Translations under genes and position numbers: made by a program
Shown here: positions 1-7,773 of the stretch, one piece after another
Layout: every line of letters begins with the position of its first letter
Position numbering within the stretch: the first letter of the stretch is position 1
The notes under the pieces: model-generated
The model's input: only the letters and a program-made list of their open reading frames with translations
Database searches by the model: none
What the model was told of the DNA's origin: nothing
NCBI GenBank assembly: GCA_945870425.1
Contig: CAMBSD010000002.1
Coordinates: 186,001 to 250,000 of the forward strand
Reading direction: 5' to 3'
DNA length: 64,000 nucleotides
From: Chitinophaga pinensis
GTDB taxonomy: Bacteria > Bacteroidota > Bacteroidia > UKL13-3

Positions 1-224
1 GCATGGATAATTGCAACTGAAGATAAAGAATTAAGTAGGTACCTCAATAGTTTATTTAATGCAAAATTTACTTGATTGTGGTTATTAGAATTGAAATCAT
101 AAAAGCCACTTTGATTAAAGCATAAACACAGTACATCAAAATTTTGAAACAAAAAAGCAGTAGCTAATCCTACTATACCAATTAAGACAAATAACAATTT
201 TGTAGAATAATTATTATACGGCAT
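1..224 (-). CDS. Exosortase F-associated membrane protein, N-terminal part (runs off window)
   Basis: Open minus-strand frame from an ATG at 222-224 to the window edge, 74 complete codons. It begins with a hydrophobic stretch (residues about 10-26). A second hydrophobic stretch near residues 57-74 contains NKLLRYLLNSL, which resembles the conserved RxxLN segment I recall for the small membrane proteins encoded next to XrtF. The start overlaps the end of the XrtF gene by 11 bases, so the two are probably translationally coupled. The C-terminal half is outside the window. Family assignment rests on the short motif and on the neighbour; membrane location is well supported. Confidence 0.6.
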   Translation of the reverse strand, partial: MPYNNYSTKLLFVLIGIVGLATAFLFQNFDVLCLCFNQSGFYDFNSNNHNQVNFALNKLLRYLLNSLSSVAIIH

Positions 225-744
225 CTTCGTTAAAATTTGACCCACCATATGTATTTACCCAAAAAATAAACAGTAAAAATACTAAGGTATAAATAAGCGC
301 TGTGAAGGCATATTCATGAAAGAAAGAAAACCATTCGTGATGATTCAAGGCCACATAAAATAAGGTAGAAACCCTCAAAACATTTAATAAGAAAACACCA
401 AATAGTCCAATGGATAAAAATAGAACTTTTGATTTTATTGCTCCTTTAAATGACAATATGGATGCAAAAAAGATAATCATGACACTTACTCCATTGCATC
501 CTTCACTCACTGTTATATAATTCACATTGTTTAAGTAAAATAAAATTCGTGGTTGTAAATCTGAGTATAACAGCGAAACATCATAACCTATTGAAATCAA
601 TATTTTCTGAGAAACCATTGCAACCAATTCAGAAATTCCATCAATTTGATTGCCTAAAAAACTTATCCAAAGCAAATAAAGAAGGTTTAGGAGAAGATAA
701 ATACCTATAAATTTTGAAGCAAAAACAATAAGTTTCTTTTGCAT
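214..744 (-). CDS. xrtF: Exosortase family protein XrtF-like
   Basis: Polytopic membrane protein of 176 residues. It carries the exosortase/archaeosortase catalytic triad: Cys83 in SEGCNGVSV, Arg124 in LNVLRVSTL and His143 in FFHEYAF, each at the edge of a membrane segment, with the end FIFWVN typical of XrtF. Exosortases cut a C-terminal sorting signal and are thought to pass the protein to a surface anchor or glycan. The ATG at 742-744 is chosen; the longer frame to 801 would begin with TTG and overlap the upstream aminotransferase by 46 bases. It lies 11 bases after that gene and overlaps its probable partner (1-224). No substrate with a recognisable sorting tail was found in the window. 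Confidence 0.82.
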   Translation of the reverse strand: MQKKLIVFASKFIGIYLLLNLLYLLWISFLGNQIDGISELVAMVSQKILISIGYDVSLLYSDLQPRILFYLNNVNYITVSEGCNGVSVMIIFFASILSFKGAIKSKVLFLSIGLFGVFLLNVLRVSTLFYVALNHHEWFSFFHEYAFTALIYTLVFLLFIFWVNTYGGSNFNEDAV

Positions 745-755
745 AATAAAAACAA

Positions 756-1904
756 TTATGACAGACCTTGAGACCTTAGTCCCCCAATCAAATTTCCACA
801 AATTTCCTTTAACAATGTTTCATTCATTTCTGTATGAATAGGCAATGATAGCACTGATTGGGTGGCGAGTTCTGACATTGGAAAATCTAAAATATTATTA
901 TTTTTTGAAGAGTAAGCCAATTGATTACACGCAACTATCGGGTAATAAATCATGGTTTGAATTCCCCTTTCTAATAAATAACTTCGTAGTTTATTCCTAT
1001 CAACTTTTTTTGACAAGCTAATGGTATATTGATGGAAAACATGTGTTGAATACCTATTTCTAAAAGGGATTTTTACATATTCATTATTTTCAAAGTATGA
1101 ATCATAGTGTTTAGCTGCCTCATTCCTTTTGGCTTCGTAAGAATCTAAATGTTTTAGTTTGACCCTTAATATGGCAGCTTGCAAACTATCTAATCTCGAA
1201 TTAACTCCAATCATTTCATGAACGTATAGTTCTTTTTGACCATGATTGGCTATCTTTCTTATTTTCCGAGCTAATTCATCATCATTGGTCATGATTGCCC
1301 CTCCATCTCCCATGCAACCTAAGTTTTTCGATGGAAAAAAAGAAGTCGTACCTATATGTCCAATGGCACCTGTTCGCTTTTTATCACCATTAGAAAAAGT
1401 ATAAACTGTACCTAAAGATTGAGCATTATCTTCAATGATAAATAGATTGTATTTTATAGCTATCTGAACAATTGCCTCCATTTCAGAACTCTGCCCAAAA
1501 AGATGAACTGGAATAATTGCTTTGGTTCTAGAAGTTATTTTTGATTCAATTTTTCTTACATCTATGTTGTAGGATTGAATATCAATATCAACCATTATTG
1601 GGCTGAGACCTAGCAAAATAATAACTTCAATGGCTGATGGGTAAGTAAAAGCAGGAACAATCACTTCATCACCATATTTCAATCCTAATGCCAATAATGC
1701 AATTTGAATGGCATCTGTACCATTACCACATCCAATGATATGCTTTACTCCTAAATAATTGGATAGCTCATTTTCAAAATAAGCAACTTCCTTTCCTTTT
1801 ACAAAAATTGAACTTTCGATTACATCTTGGATAGCATTGCCTAGTTCGGATTTTATTTTTGCATGCTGACTTTTAAGGTCAACCATTTGAATTTTCACAT
1901 CCAT
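756..1904 (-). CDS. DegT/DnrJ/EryC1/StrS-family PLP aminotransferase, WbpE-like
   Basis: A 382-residue sugar aminotransferase. The N-terminus (MVDLKSQHAKIKSEL), the NGTDAIQIAL segment, the EDNAQSLG segment and the PLP-lysine segment FFPSKNLGCMGDGGA match the WbpE/WlbC branch, which aminates C3 of UDP-3-keto-GlcNAcA to give UDP-GlcNAc(3NH2)A. The N-acetyltransferase and oxidoreductase genes needed on either side of this step lie directly upstream (1904-2482, 2508-3515). The ATG shares one base with the preceding stop (TAATG), indicating translational coupling. The exact substrate is inferred from family and context. Confidence 0.85.
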   Translation of the reverse strand: MDVKIQMVDLKSQHAKIKSELGNAIQDVIESSIFVKGKEVAYFENELSNYLGVKHIIGCGNGTDAIQIALLALGLKYGDEVIVPAFTYPSAIEVIILLGLSPIMVDIDIQSYNIDVRKIESKITSRTKAIIPVHLFGQSSEMEAIVQIAIKYNLFIIEDNAQSLGTVYTFSNGDKKRTGAIGHIGTTSFFPSKNLGCMGDGGAIMTNDDELARKIRKIANHGQKELYVHEMIGVNSRLDSLQAAILRVKLKHLDSYEAKRNEAAKHYDSYFENNEYVKIPFRNRYSTHVFHQYTISLSKKVDRNKLRSYLLERGIQTMIYYPIVACNQLAYSSKNNNILDFPMSELATQSVLSLPIHTEMNETLLKEICGNLIGGLRSQGLS

Positions 1905-2482
1905 TAATTTTCTTTAACTACCTTTCCTTCATTTAGCAAATACTTAGATGAGGTTTCAAAGCACAAAGCAATTCCATTTTCATCAAATTGCAATTTATTT
2001 CCATATTCACTTACCCAACCAATTTGCTTGGCAGGATTACCTACTAACAATTCAAAATCTTTCACATCTTTGGTCACAACTGCACCTGCTCCAATCATGG
2101 CATAAGAACCAATTTCGATACCACAAATTATGGTTGCATTTGCCCCTATACTTGCCCCTTTTTTAATTAGCGTTCTCTTATATTCTTCTTTTCTATTAAC
2201 AGCACTTCTGGGATTTATTACGTTCGTAAATACCATCGAAGGTCCAAGAAAAACATCATCCTCACATTCTACACCAGTGAAAATGGATACATTATTTTGA
2301 ACCTTATTATTACTGCCAATTTTAACACCATCGGCAATAAATACATTCTGTCCAATATTGCAATTGGAACCTATAACAGCCGAACCCATTATATGCGAAA
2401 AATGCCAGACTTTTGTTCCGGCACCTATATTACAGCCATGTTCTACTATGGCAGATTCGTGAATAAAGATTTCTTCGTTCAT
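1904..2482 (-). CDS. Left-handed beta-helix N-acetyltransferase, WbpD-like
   Basis: A 192-residue hexapeptide-repeat protein: repeated I/V-G-x-x-x-x turns from residue 15 to about 150 form a left-handed beta-helix, as in acetyl-CoA dependent sugar acetyltransferases. FIHESAIVEHGCNIGAGTKVW and SMVFTNVINPRSAVNRK resemble WbpD/WlbB, which acetylates the 3-amino group of UDP-GlcNAc(3NH2)A. It sits between WbpB-like and WbpE-like genes and ends in a TAATG overlap with the latter. Cytoplasmic. Confidence 0.85.
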   Translation of the reverse strand: MNEEIFIHESAIVEHGCNIGAGTKVWHFSHIMGSAVIGSNCNIGQNVFIADGVKIGSNNKVQNNVSIFTGVECEDDVFLGPSMVFTNVINPRSAVNRKEEYKRTLIKKGASIGANATIICGIEIGSYAMIGAGAVVTKDVKDFELLVGNPAKQIGWVSEYGNKLQFDENGIALCFETSSKYLLNEGKVVKEN

Positions 2483-2507
2483 TCAATTCATTAATTTGAA
2501 ATATACT

Positions 2508-3515
2508 CTAACTATTATAAATTCTTTCAATAATCTCAACCACTTTCATCCCCTCTTCAGCGCTAGTTTTAATTATATCCGCACCATTTAAAACATCAAT
2601 AACATTTTGAATGACGTATTGATGATTAGCTGCACTTCCTTTATAATTCCCATAATCATTAGCAGCATTCGTTTCGGGTAGGACGGGCATTACATAATTT
2701 TCGATATCACAATGCAACACTTTGTCCATGTACTGACCCCCAACTTTTACAGAACCCTTCTCCCCTATAACAGTTATACTACTTTCTAAATTCTTATTCC
2801 AAACACTTGTACTATAACTAATTGTTCCAGACCCGCCTTTTACTAAATCAAAATTAATTAAACCAGTATCTTCAAAGTCAATTGACTCCTTGTGATTATA
2901 GTTATAGAATCGAGATTGAACGCTTTTAATATCTCCAAAGACCCAATATAAAGTATCTACAAAATGACTGAACTGGGTAAACAATGTCCCACCATCCAAT
3001 GACTTTTTACCTTTCCATGAAGAGTTTTGATAATAACGATTATCTCTGTTCCAAAAACAATTGATTTGAACATGATAAATGGCACCCAATAAATTAGCAT
3101 CAATAACAGATTTTAACCAAGAAGAAGGAGGCGAATAACGGTTTTGCATAACGCAAAATACGTTTCTATTATTGCTTTTTGCAGTATCAATAACCAATTG
3201 GCATTCTTGCCTATTCAAGCCCATTGGCTTTTCAATAACAACATGAAATCCTTTATTCAATAAGAATGATGCCTGCTCACAATGCAAATAATTGGGTGTG
3301 GCAAGACAAACAACATCAATGGATTCCTGTTGATTAACTAAATCATGAATATCAGAAAATACTGTACAAGAATATGATTGGTTTAAAGCTAAGTGCAAAT
3401 CAAGATTAGTCTCAATCAAAGCTACAATTTTGGCGTCCTTTCTGGTTTGAATTAAATCTGCATATCTTTTACCAATATGTCCTAAGCCAACAATTGCAAA
3501 TGTAATTCTGCTCAA
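2508..3515 (-). CDS. Gfo/Idh/MocA-family oxidoreductase, WbpB-like
   Basis: A 335-residue protein with an N-terminal Rossmann fold (VGLGHIGKRYADL, residues about 8-20), the EKPMG segment usual in the Gfo/Idh/MocA family, and a C-terminal alpha/beta substrate domain. With WbpD- and WbpE-like neighbours, the likely role is NAD-dependent oxidation of UDP-GlcNAcA at C3. The only usable start is a TTG at 3513-3515: an in-frame stop lies two codons upstream and no ATG occurs before the Rossmann strand. It lies 9 bases after the aminotransferase at 3525. Confidence 0.82.
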   Translation of the reverse strand: MSRITFAIVGLGHIGKRYADLIQTRKDAKIVALIETNLDLHLALNQSYSCTVFSDIHDLVNQQESIDVVCLATPNYLHCEQASFLLNKGFHVVIEKPMGLNRQECQLVIDTAKSNNRNVFCVMQNRYSPPSSWLKSVIDANLLGAIYHVQINCFWNRDNRYYQNSSWKGKKSLDGGTLFTQFSHFVDTLYWVFGDIKSVQSRFYNYNHKESIDFEDTGLINFDLVKGGSGTISYSTSVWNKNLESSITVIGEKGSVKVGGQYMDKVLHCDIENYVMPVLPETNAANDYGNYKGSAANHQYVIQNVIDVLNGADIIKTSAEEGMKVVEIIERIYNS

Positions 3516-3524
3516 ACCTAATAT

Positions 3525-4661
3525 CTATTTTTGATTTAAAACTTCAAGAATGGTAGAAACTACAAGCTCCAAATCGGAGGTTGAAAGATTAGATCCTGAA
3601 GGCAAACAAAGACCATTATCAAAAAGTTTGGCCGAGGTTCCATCACCATAAAATGGATACTTTTCGAATATGGGTTGCAAGTGCATTGGTTTCCACAATG
3701 GTCGTGATTCTATATTCTTTTTATCTAGAGCTAACCTTAAATCTTCACGAGTTATCCCATCTGTTTCATTTGGATTAACTACGATACACGTCAACCATCT
3801 GTTACTAAAAGAGCCTTCAGGTTCATTATGAAAACTGACTCCATTTAAATTTGACAATTTAGATTTATAAAACTCAAAATTCGATCTTCTTTGCGCAACC
3901 CTATCATTTAATACAGTCATTTGGCCACGGCCAATTCCGGCACAAACATTACTCATTCTATAATTATAACCTATTTGTGAATGCTGATAATGAGGAGCAT
4001 TATCCCTTGCTTGTGTTGCTAGAAAACGTGCCTTATTAATATGAGCCTCATTGCTTGAAATCAAGGCTCCACCACCAGAAGTGGTAATTATTTTATTTCC
4101 ATTAAATGACAATACACCCAATTCTCCAAATGTTCCACAAGCTTGTCCATTTAAAGTGGATCCTAAACCTTCAGCTGCATCTTCAATTATTGGAATTTCA
4201 TATTCTTTAGCAATGGCTACTATTTCATCCATCTTTGCTGGCATTCCATAGAGATGAACTGGTATTATTGCTTTAGGTTTCATGCCATTCTTAATTCTAT
4301 CTTCGATAGCTAAGCTAAGATGTTTTGGGCACATATTCCAAGTGTCTTCTTCCGAATCAATAAAAATAGGAATAGCTCCTTGATAAGCTATTGGATTCGC
4401 AGAAGCAGAGAAAGTAAAACTTTGACATAAAACCTCATCACCTGCACCAACGCCTAGCATAATTAAAGATAAATGAATGGCAGATGTACCTGAACTTAAT
4501 GCCGCAGCATATCCCGATTTTGTAAAAGACACTAAATCTTTCTCAAAACCATCCACATGAGGACCTAATGGTGCGATCCAATTGGTTTCAAATGCTTCTT
4601 TAACATTTTCAAATTCTTTACCACACATATGTGGCGATGAAAGCCAAATTTTATTGTTCAT
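3525..4661 (-). CDS. DegT/DnrJ/EryC1/StrS-family PLP aminotransferase, PglE-like
   Basis: A 378-residue aminotransferase of a different branch from the one at 756. The opening KIWLSSPHMCGKEFENVKEAF and the segment NWIAPLGPHVDGFE resemble PglE-type enzymes, which aminate C4 of UDP-4-keto-6-deoxy-GlcNAc. The PLP-binding lysine is in FNGNKIITTSGGGAL. Two NeuD/PglD-type acetyltransferases (5787, 13032) and a PglC-like transferase (13681) belong to the same locus and would suit a bacillosamine-like sugar, but no dedicated PglF-type 4,6-dehydratase is present. Its ATG overlaps the preceding stop (TAATG). Confidence 0.82.
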   Translation of the reverse strand: MNNKIWLSSPHMCGKEFENVKEAFETNWIAPLGPHVDGFEKDLVSFTKSGYAAALSSGTSAIHLSLIMLGVGAGDEVLCQSFTFSASANPIAYQGAIPIFIDSEEDTWNMCPKHLSLAIEDRIKNGMKPKAIIPVHLYGMPAKMDEIVAIAKEYEIPIIEDAAEGLGSTLNGQACGTFGELGVLSFNGNKIITTSGGGALISSNEAHINKARFLATQARDNAPHYQHSQIGYNYRMSNVCAGIGRGQMTVLNDRVAQRRSNFEFYKSKLSNLNGVSFHNEPEGSFSNRWLTCIVVNPNETDGITREDLRLALDKKNIESRPLWKPMHLQPIFEKYPFYGDGTSAKLFDNGLCLPSGSNLSTSDLELVVSTILEVLNQK

Positions 4662-5152
4662 TATTGTCTATTATTTATTTTATCAGCCAAATTTTTATTG
4701 AATATATAAATTAAAAAAGGCAGTGTTGGAAATTGGAAAATAAACTTGCATAAAATATCTACTCTACTATAGATGTTAGAACCAATCCATTTAACCAAAT
4801 GTATATCTGCTTGCCCACAAAAATAACTAATGGTTCGTACAGCAAATAAGATTACAAGGAAGGACAGAAGTAAATTGATATAAACCCTATCATTCAATAA
4901 TAAATGAATTTTATATTGCAAGAACAGGCTTGGTAGGAAAATAAGTAGGTTTGAGAAAACGAGCATGTTCAAAAAAATATTATTGTTAATATTAAATTGA
5001 AAAAGAACATTATCATCGTTTTTCACCAATTCGCCTAAATTTTTCAAGAAATATAAGTTTCCAGATTCCACCTTGAAATTATAAATATTTCCTAAATAAT
5101 TTATTATGGCGTAAGCAATAACAAACAATCCAATTACAATTTTTTTATTCAT
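4661..5152 (-). CDS. Small multi-pass membrane protein following an exosortase
   Basis: A 163-residue protein, mostly hydrophobic, with about four predicted membrane segments (near residues 5-20, 55-80, 90-110 and 140-155). I do not recognise a conserved domain. It overlaps the end of the exosortase gene at 5145-5729 by 8 bases and is coupled to the next aminotransferase by TAATG. Small membrane partners next to exosortases are common, so a role with that exosortase is likely but inferred from position only. Confidence 0.6.
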   Translation of the reverse strand: MNKKIVIGLFVIAYAIINYLGNIYNFKVESGNLYFLKNLGELVKNDDNVLFQFNINNNIFLNMLVFSNLLIFLPSLFLQYKIHLLLNDRVYINLLLSFLVILFAVRTISYFCGQADIHLVKWIGSNIYSRVDILCKFIFQFPTLPFLIYIFNKNLADKINNRQ

Positions 5153-5729
5153 TTACTACTGTTGATTTTTTATGTGTTTTATTTTGAAGAATGGTCCATC
5201 TATGCCAAAGCCACAATATATAGCCATAAACGATAAACATAAAAGTGTAATGATGATGAAAATCGGCTTGTTTCTTGTCAAATATTGAAACCCATGCAAT
5301 AACAATAATTCTTACTAAATTAAGAATATAAATACTAACTAACCCAAAAGTAAGAAATGTAACCAACTTTTTTCGCCCGCCAAATGCAAATAGAAATCCT
5401 AAGAATAATGCAAATAATTCAACTCCATTGCAGGCACTCGCAATTCCAATTATAGGCTTATTATTAATGGATATATAAAGTTCATTTTGTTTTCCTTCCT
5501 CTCTTACAAGAGTTTTAGTGAAACCTTCATCCAATTTTGCATCATAACCCATTTGTCTTAAAACAAATGCTGTCATCTTTGCCTCTATTTTGGTCATAGG
5601 ATCATTTATTTGATTTTCCTTAAAGATAATTCCATAAAAAAGCATCCAGCCAAACCAAATCAATAATGCTTTTAATAAAAACACTATAAGGGGTTGCTTA
5701 ATAAAATCTAAAATCTTATTTTGTTCCAT
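5145..5729 (-). CDS. Second exosortase/archaeosortase-family protein (not XrtF-type)
   Basis: A 194-residue polytopic membrane protein with the exosortase triad: Cys100 in ASACNGVELFAL, Arg140 in LNLVRIIVIAW, and a histidine in the run H158-H160 before YTF. The longer N-terminal extramembrane segment (residues about 35-95) and the ELFALF context differ from the XrtF-like protein at 214-744, so this is a separate subfamily, possibly of the XrtX or XrtY kind. The following small membrane protein overlaps it by 8 bases. Substrate unknown. Confidence 0.8.
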   Translation of the reverse strand: MEQNKILDFIKQPLIVFLLKALLIWFGWMLFYGIIFKENQINDPMTKIEAKMTAFVLRQMGYDAKLDEGFTKTLVREEGKQNELYISINNKPIIGIASACNGVELFALFLGFLFAFGGRKKLVTFLTFGLVSIYILNLVRIIVIAWVSIFDKKQADFHHHYTFMFIVYGYILWLWHRWTILQNKTHKKSTVVNE

Positions 5730-5786
5730 ATTTACCTTAATAATAATTTACAATTATCTATTATAAAATTCATTTTACTAAAATTT

Positions 5787-6401
5787 TCATCCTCCAATTT
5801 CTTTGGCTGGCACACCGGCTATTATACTATTATCTGGCACGTCTTTAGTAACAACAGAACCAGCACCAATCTTGCACCACTTACCTATTTTAATATTTGG
5901 AAGCACCACTGCACCAGAACCAATAAAAGTTCCTTCCCCTATTCTAACATTGCCTGAAATATGCACCCCAAACATTATTGAAACAAAATCCTCTATTACC
6001 ACATCATGTCCTATAGTTGAATTAATATTAATTATCACATGGTTGGCAATTGATATATCAACTGTAAGGACTACAGCCTGACAAATTATATTACCTTCTC
6101 CAATTTGAATGGAAGAATTAATTTTAACGCTGGGATGAATTAGATTGACATATTTAATATCTTTATTTCTATTTGTGATGTCTTTTCTTATTTCTGTATC
6201 GGCAATGGCAACAATACAAATACTCTTATTGATAGCATTTTTAATTAATGGCAAATTTTTAAAATTATCACATTGCTTAAAATCATCAATAAATCCATCT
6301 ACAACATAATTTGATATTTCCGAGATTAGCCAAAGTGTCTCCATACCCATTCCACCAGCTCCATATATCCATAAATGGGTTTTATTATCTGTCATATTCA
6401 T
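5787..6401 (-). CDS. NeuD/PglD-family sugar O/N-acetyltransferase (copy 2)
   Basis: A 204-residue protein. The N-terminal Rossmann-like UDP-sugar binding half begins HLWIYGAGGMGMETLWLI; the C-terminal half is a left-handed beta-helix of hexapeptide repeats ending in IAGVPAKEIGG. This is the architecture of NeuD and PglD, which acetylate a sialic-type sugar or UDP-4-amino sugar using acetyl-CoA. A paralogue lies at 13032-13676. Being close to the PglE-like aminotransferase, it may acetylate that enzyme's product. ATG at 6401, or an in-frame ATG at 6395. Confidence 0.82.
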   Translation of the reverse strand: MNMTDNKTHLWIYGAGGMGMETLWLISEISNYVVDGFIDDFKQCDNFKNLPLIKNAINKSICIVAIADTEIRKDITNRNKDIKYVNLIHPSVKINSSIQIGEGNIICQAVVLTVDISIANHVIININSTIGHDVVIEDFVSIMFGVHISGNVRIGEGTFIGSGAVVLPNIKIGKWCKIGAGSVVTKDVPDNSIIAGVPAKEIGG

Positions 6402-6431
6402 ATCACAATTTCAATCAATACAATTCAAAAA

Positions 6432-6902
6432 TCAAAGTAATTCGCTTATTTTCTCAAGTTCAACCACTAAAGAATTATATTGGAATTTAACAAATTTAAT
6501 GTCCTTTACATTTCTAAGCATTCTGGCAAATTGATTAATTATTAAATTGAAAACAGAATATCCATATTTATTTAGATATTCTTGATGGGCTTCATTTAAT
6601 GCCAAATGAATAATGTTTATAGTATCATTTTCTTTAACATACAATAGTACACCTATCAACAAATTATTATTGCTTTTATCTACCACAAATAATGTTTGTT
6701 GGTTGAGATTATCTGAATCTAGTCGAATTGTTATTTGATTATTTTCTACAACTACTTTTGGCTTCCCATATTTATCTATCGTTTTTACAATCTTGGTTCT
6801 ATATCTTTTCTGATTTGAATTGAAAAAAAATACATCCTGCAATTCTTCAGCAGCTTGGATACTTATTGAAGGTGCCAACACCCAATCAAATTCAAAATTC
6901 AT
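6432..6902 (-). CDS. Hypothetical protein, GNAT-like features
   Basis: A 156-residue soluble protein I cannot assign. Residues about 75-115 (a strand LLIGVLLYVKEND, a strand INIIHLALNE, then a helix LNKYGYSVFNLIINQFARML) have the strand-strand-helix pattern of GNAT acyltransferases, but the acyl-CoA loop is not clear. It is encoded 5 bases after the MBL-fold hydrolase at 6908 and before a NeuD-type acetyltransferase. If it is an acyltransferase, it could use the acyl group built by the carrier-protein genes upstream; this is inference. Confidence 0.6.
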   Translation of the reverse strand: MNFEFDWVLAPSISIQAAEELQDVFFFNSNQKRYRTKIVKTIDKYGKPKVVVENNQITIRLDSDNLNQQTLFVVDKSNNNLLIGVLLYVKENDTINIIHLALNEAHQEYLNKYGYSVFNLIINQFARMLRNVKDIKFVKFQYNSLVVELEKISELL

Positions 6903-6907
6903 AGATA

Positions 6908-7525
6908 TTATGTAACTTGATTAGAAGTCAATTCGTGCCCTGTGAATATTCTACCGTGGCCTGAGCAAACAATAGTATTTTCATTGATGTAACTATAAAT
7001 AATATTTAAACTATCAATATTAACCAATTTATTTCCTCCTTTCAGCTTTGTAACCACAGGCACATTTGGTATAAACGAATCTCCTGTAAACAAATAGTTG
7101 CCGATTTTATAGGTTAAACATCCCAAATTATGACCAGGCGTTTCAATTATTTCTAATTTGCAATTTGAAAACAATTCAAATTCATCCTTTTCTTTTATTT
7201 CCTTGGTCAAAGTCCCTTCAAATACAATTGGGCTTTCATGATAAAATGAAAGGTTCATCTTATCTGAATACAAGCCTTCAATGGTATGATTCGAGGCATA
7301 CACAACACAATTTGGATACTTGGCAATTAGCTTATTAATTCCATAAATATGGTCGTAATGATAGTGTGTTATAAAAACACCTTTAACAAATTTATCTTCA
7401 GATAGTATTTCATTTACCTCTTCAAAATTACCAACATCAACTAACCACACATATCTCTCACTTTCATCCGAAAGTATGTAGGTATTTGAAGTAAAAACAG
7501 GATGAATTATCTGACGAACATCCAT
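6908..7525 (-). CDS. MBL-fold metallo-hydrolase (glyoxalase II-like)
   Basis: A 205-residue metallo-beta-lactamase fold protein with the metal motif HYHYDH in FITHYHYDHIYGINKL, a second ligand in ETPGHNLGCL, an aspartate in FTGDSFIP and a late histidine in CSGHGRIF. Members hydrolyse thioesters among other substrates. It is encoded 3 bases downstream of a carrier-protein gene (7529-7747), so cleavage of an acyl-carrier thioester is a reasonable inference; a general glyoxalase II-like role is the alternative. Confidence 0.82.
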   Translation of the reverse strand: MDVRQIIHPVFTSNTYILSDESERYVWLVDVGNFEEVNEILSEDKFVKGVFITHYHYDHIYGINKLIAKYPNCVVYASNHTIEGLYSDKMNLSFYHESPIVFEGTLTKEIKEKDEFELFSNCKLEIIETPGHNLGCLTYKIGNYLFTGDSFIPNVPVVTKLKGGNKLVNIDSLNIIYSYINENTIVCSGHGRIFTGHELTSNQVT

Positions 7526-7528
7526 TAA

Positions 7529-7747
7529 CTAACCCATAAAATCAAGGATATCCTTAACAGTATTAAAGCCTCTAATATGTTCACCTGTTAACTTTTTACT
7601 AAACTCTTCATCACAAAGAACAATAAGCGTTAATTTAGCCATTGAATCATATTCAGCTATTTCTGAGAGAACGGTATTTTCATTGATAGTAGCGCCTTCA
7701 ATTTCTAGGGTCTCTTCAATTAGAGCAATTTTTTCTTGATTTGTCAT
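7529..7747 (-). CDS. Acyl carrier protein 1
   Basis: A 72-residue acidic helical protein. The phosphopantetheine serine is in EYDSMAKLTLIVL (the DSM version of the usual DSL), followed by the helix II pattern of acyl carrier proteins. It lies among two SDR reductases, an MBL-fold hydrolase and a KAS III gene, so it probably carries an acyl intermediate for polysaccharide decoration rather than for bulk lipid synthesis. A second, different carrier protein is at 9287-9520. Confidence 0.85.
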   Translation of the reverse strand: MTNQEKIALIEETLEIEGATINENTVLSEIAEYDSMAKLTLIVLCDEEFSKKLTGEHIRGFNTVKDILDFMG

Positions 7748-7773
7748 ATATTATAAATTTAAATTGTTGTATT

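Noticed and set aside
745-801. N-terminal extension of the XrtF gene
   Set aside because: Would start at TTG and overlap the aminotransferase gene; ATG at 744 gives the normal length.
1948-2494. Plus-strand open frames inside the WbpD-like gene
   Set aside because: They are antisense shadows of a well-supported gene, with unlikely composition and no family similarity. The same holds for the other antisense frames inside clear genes.
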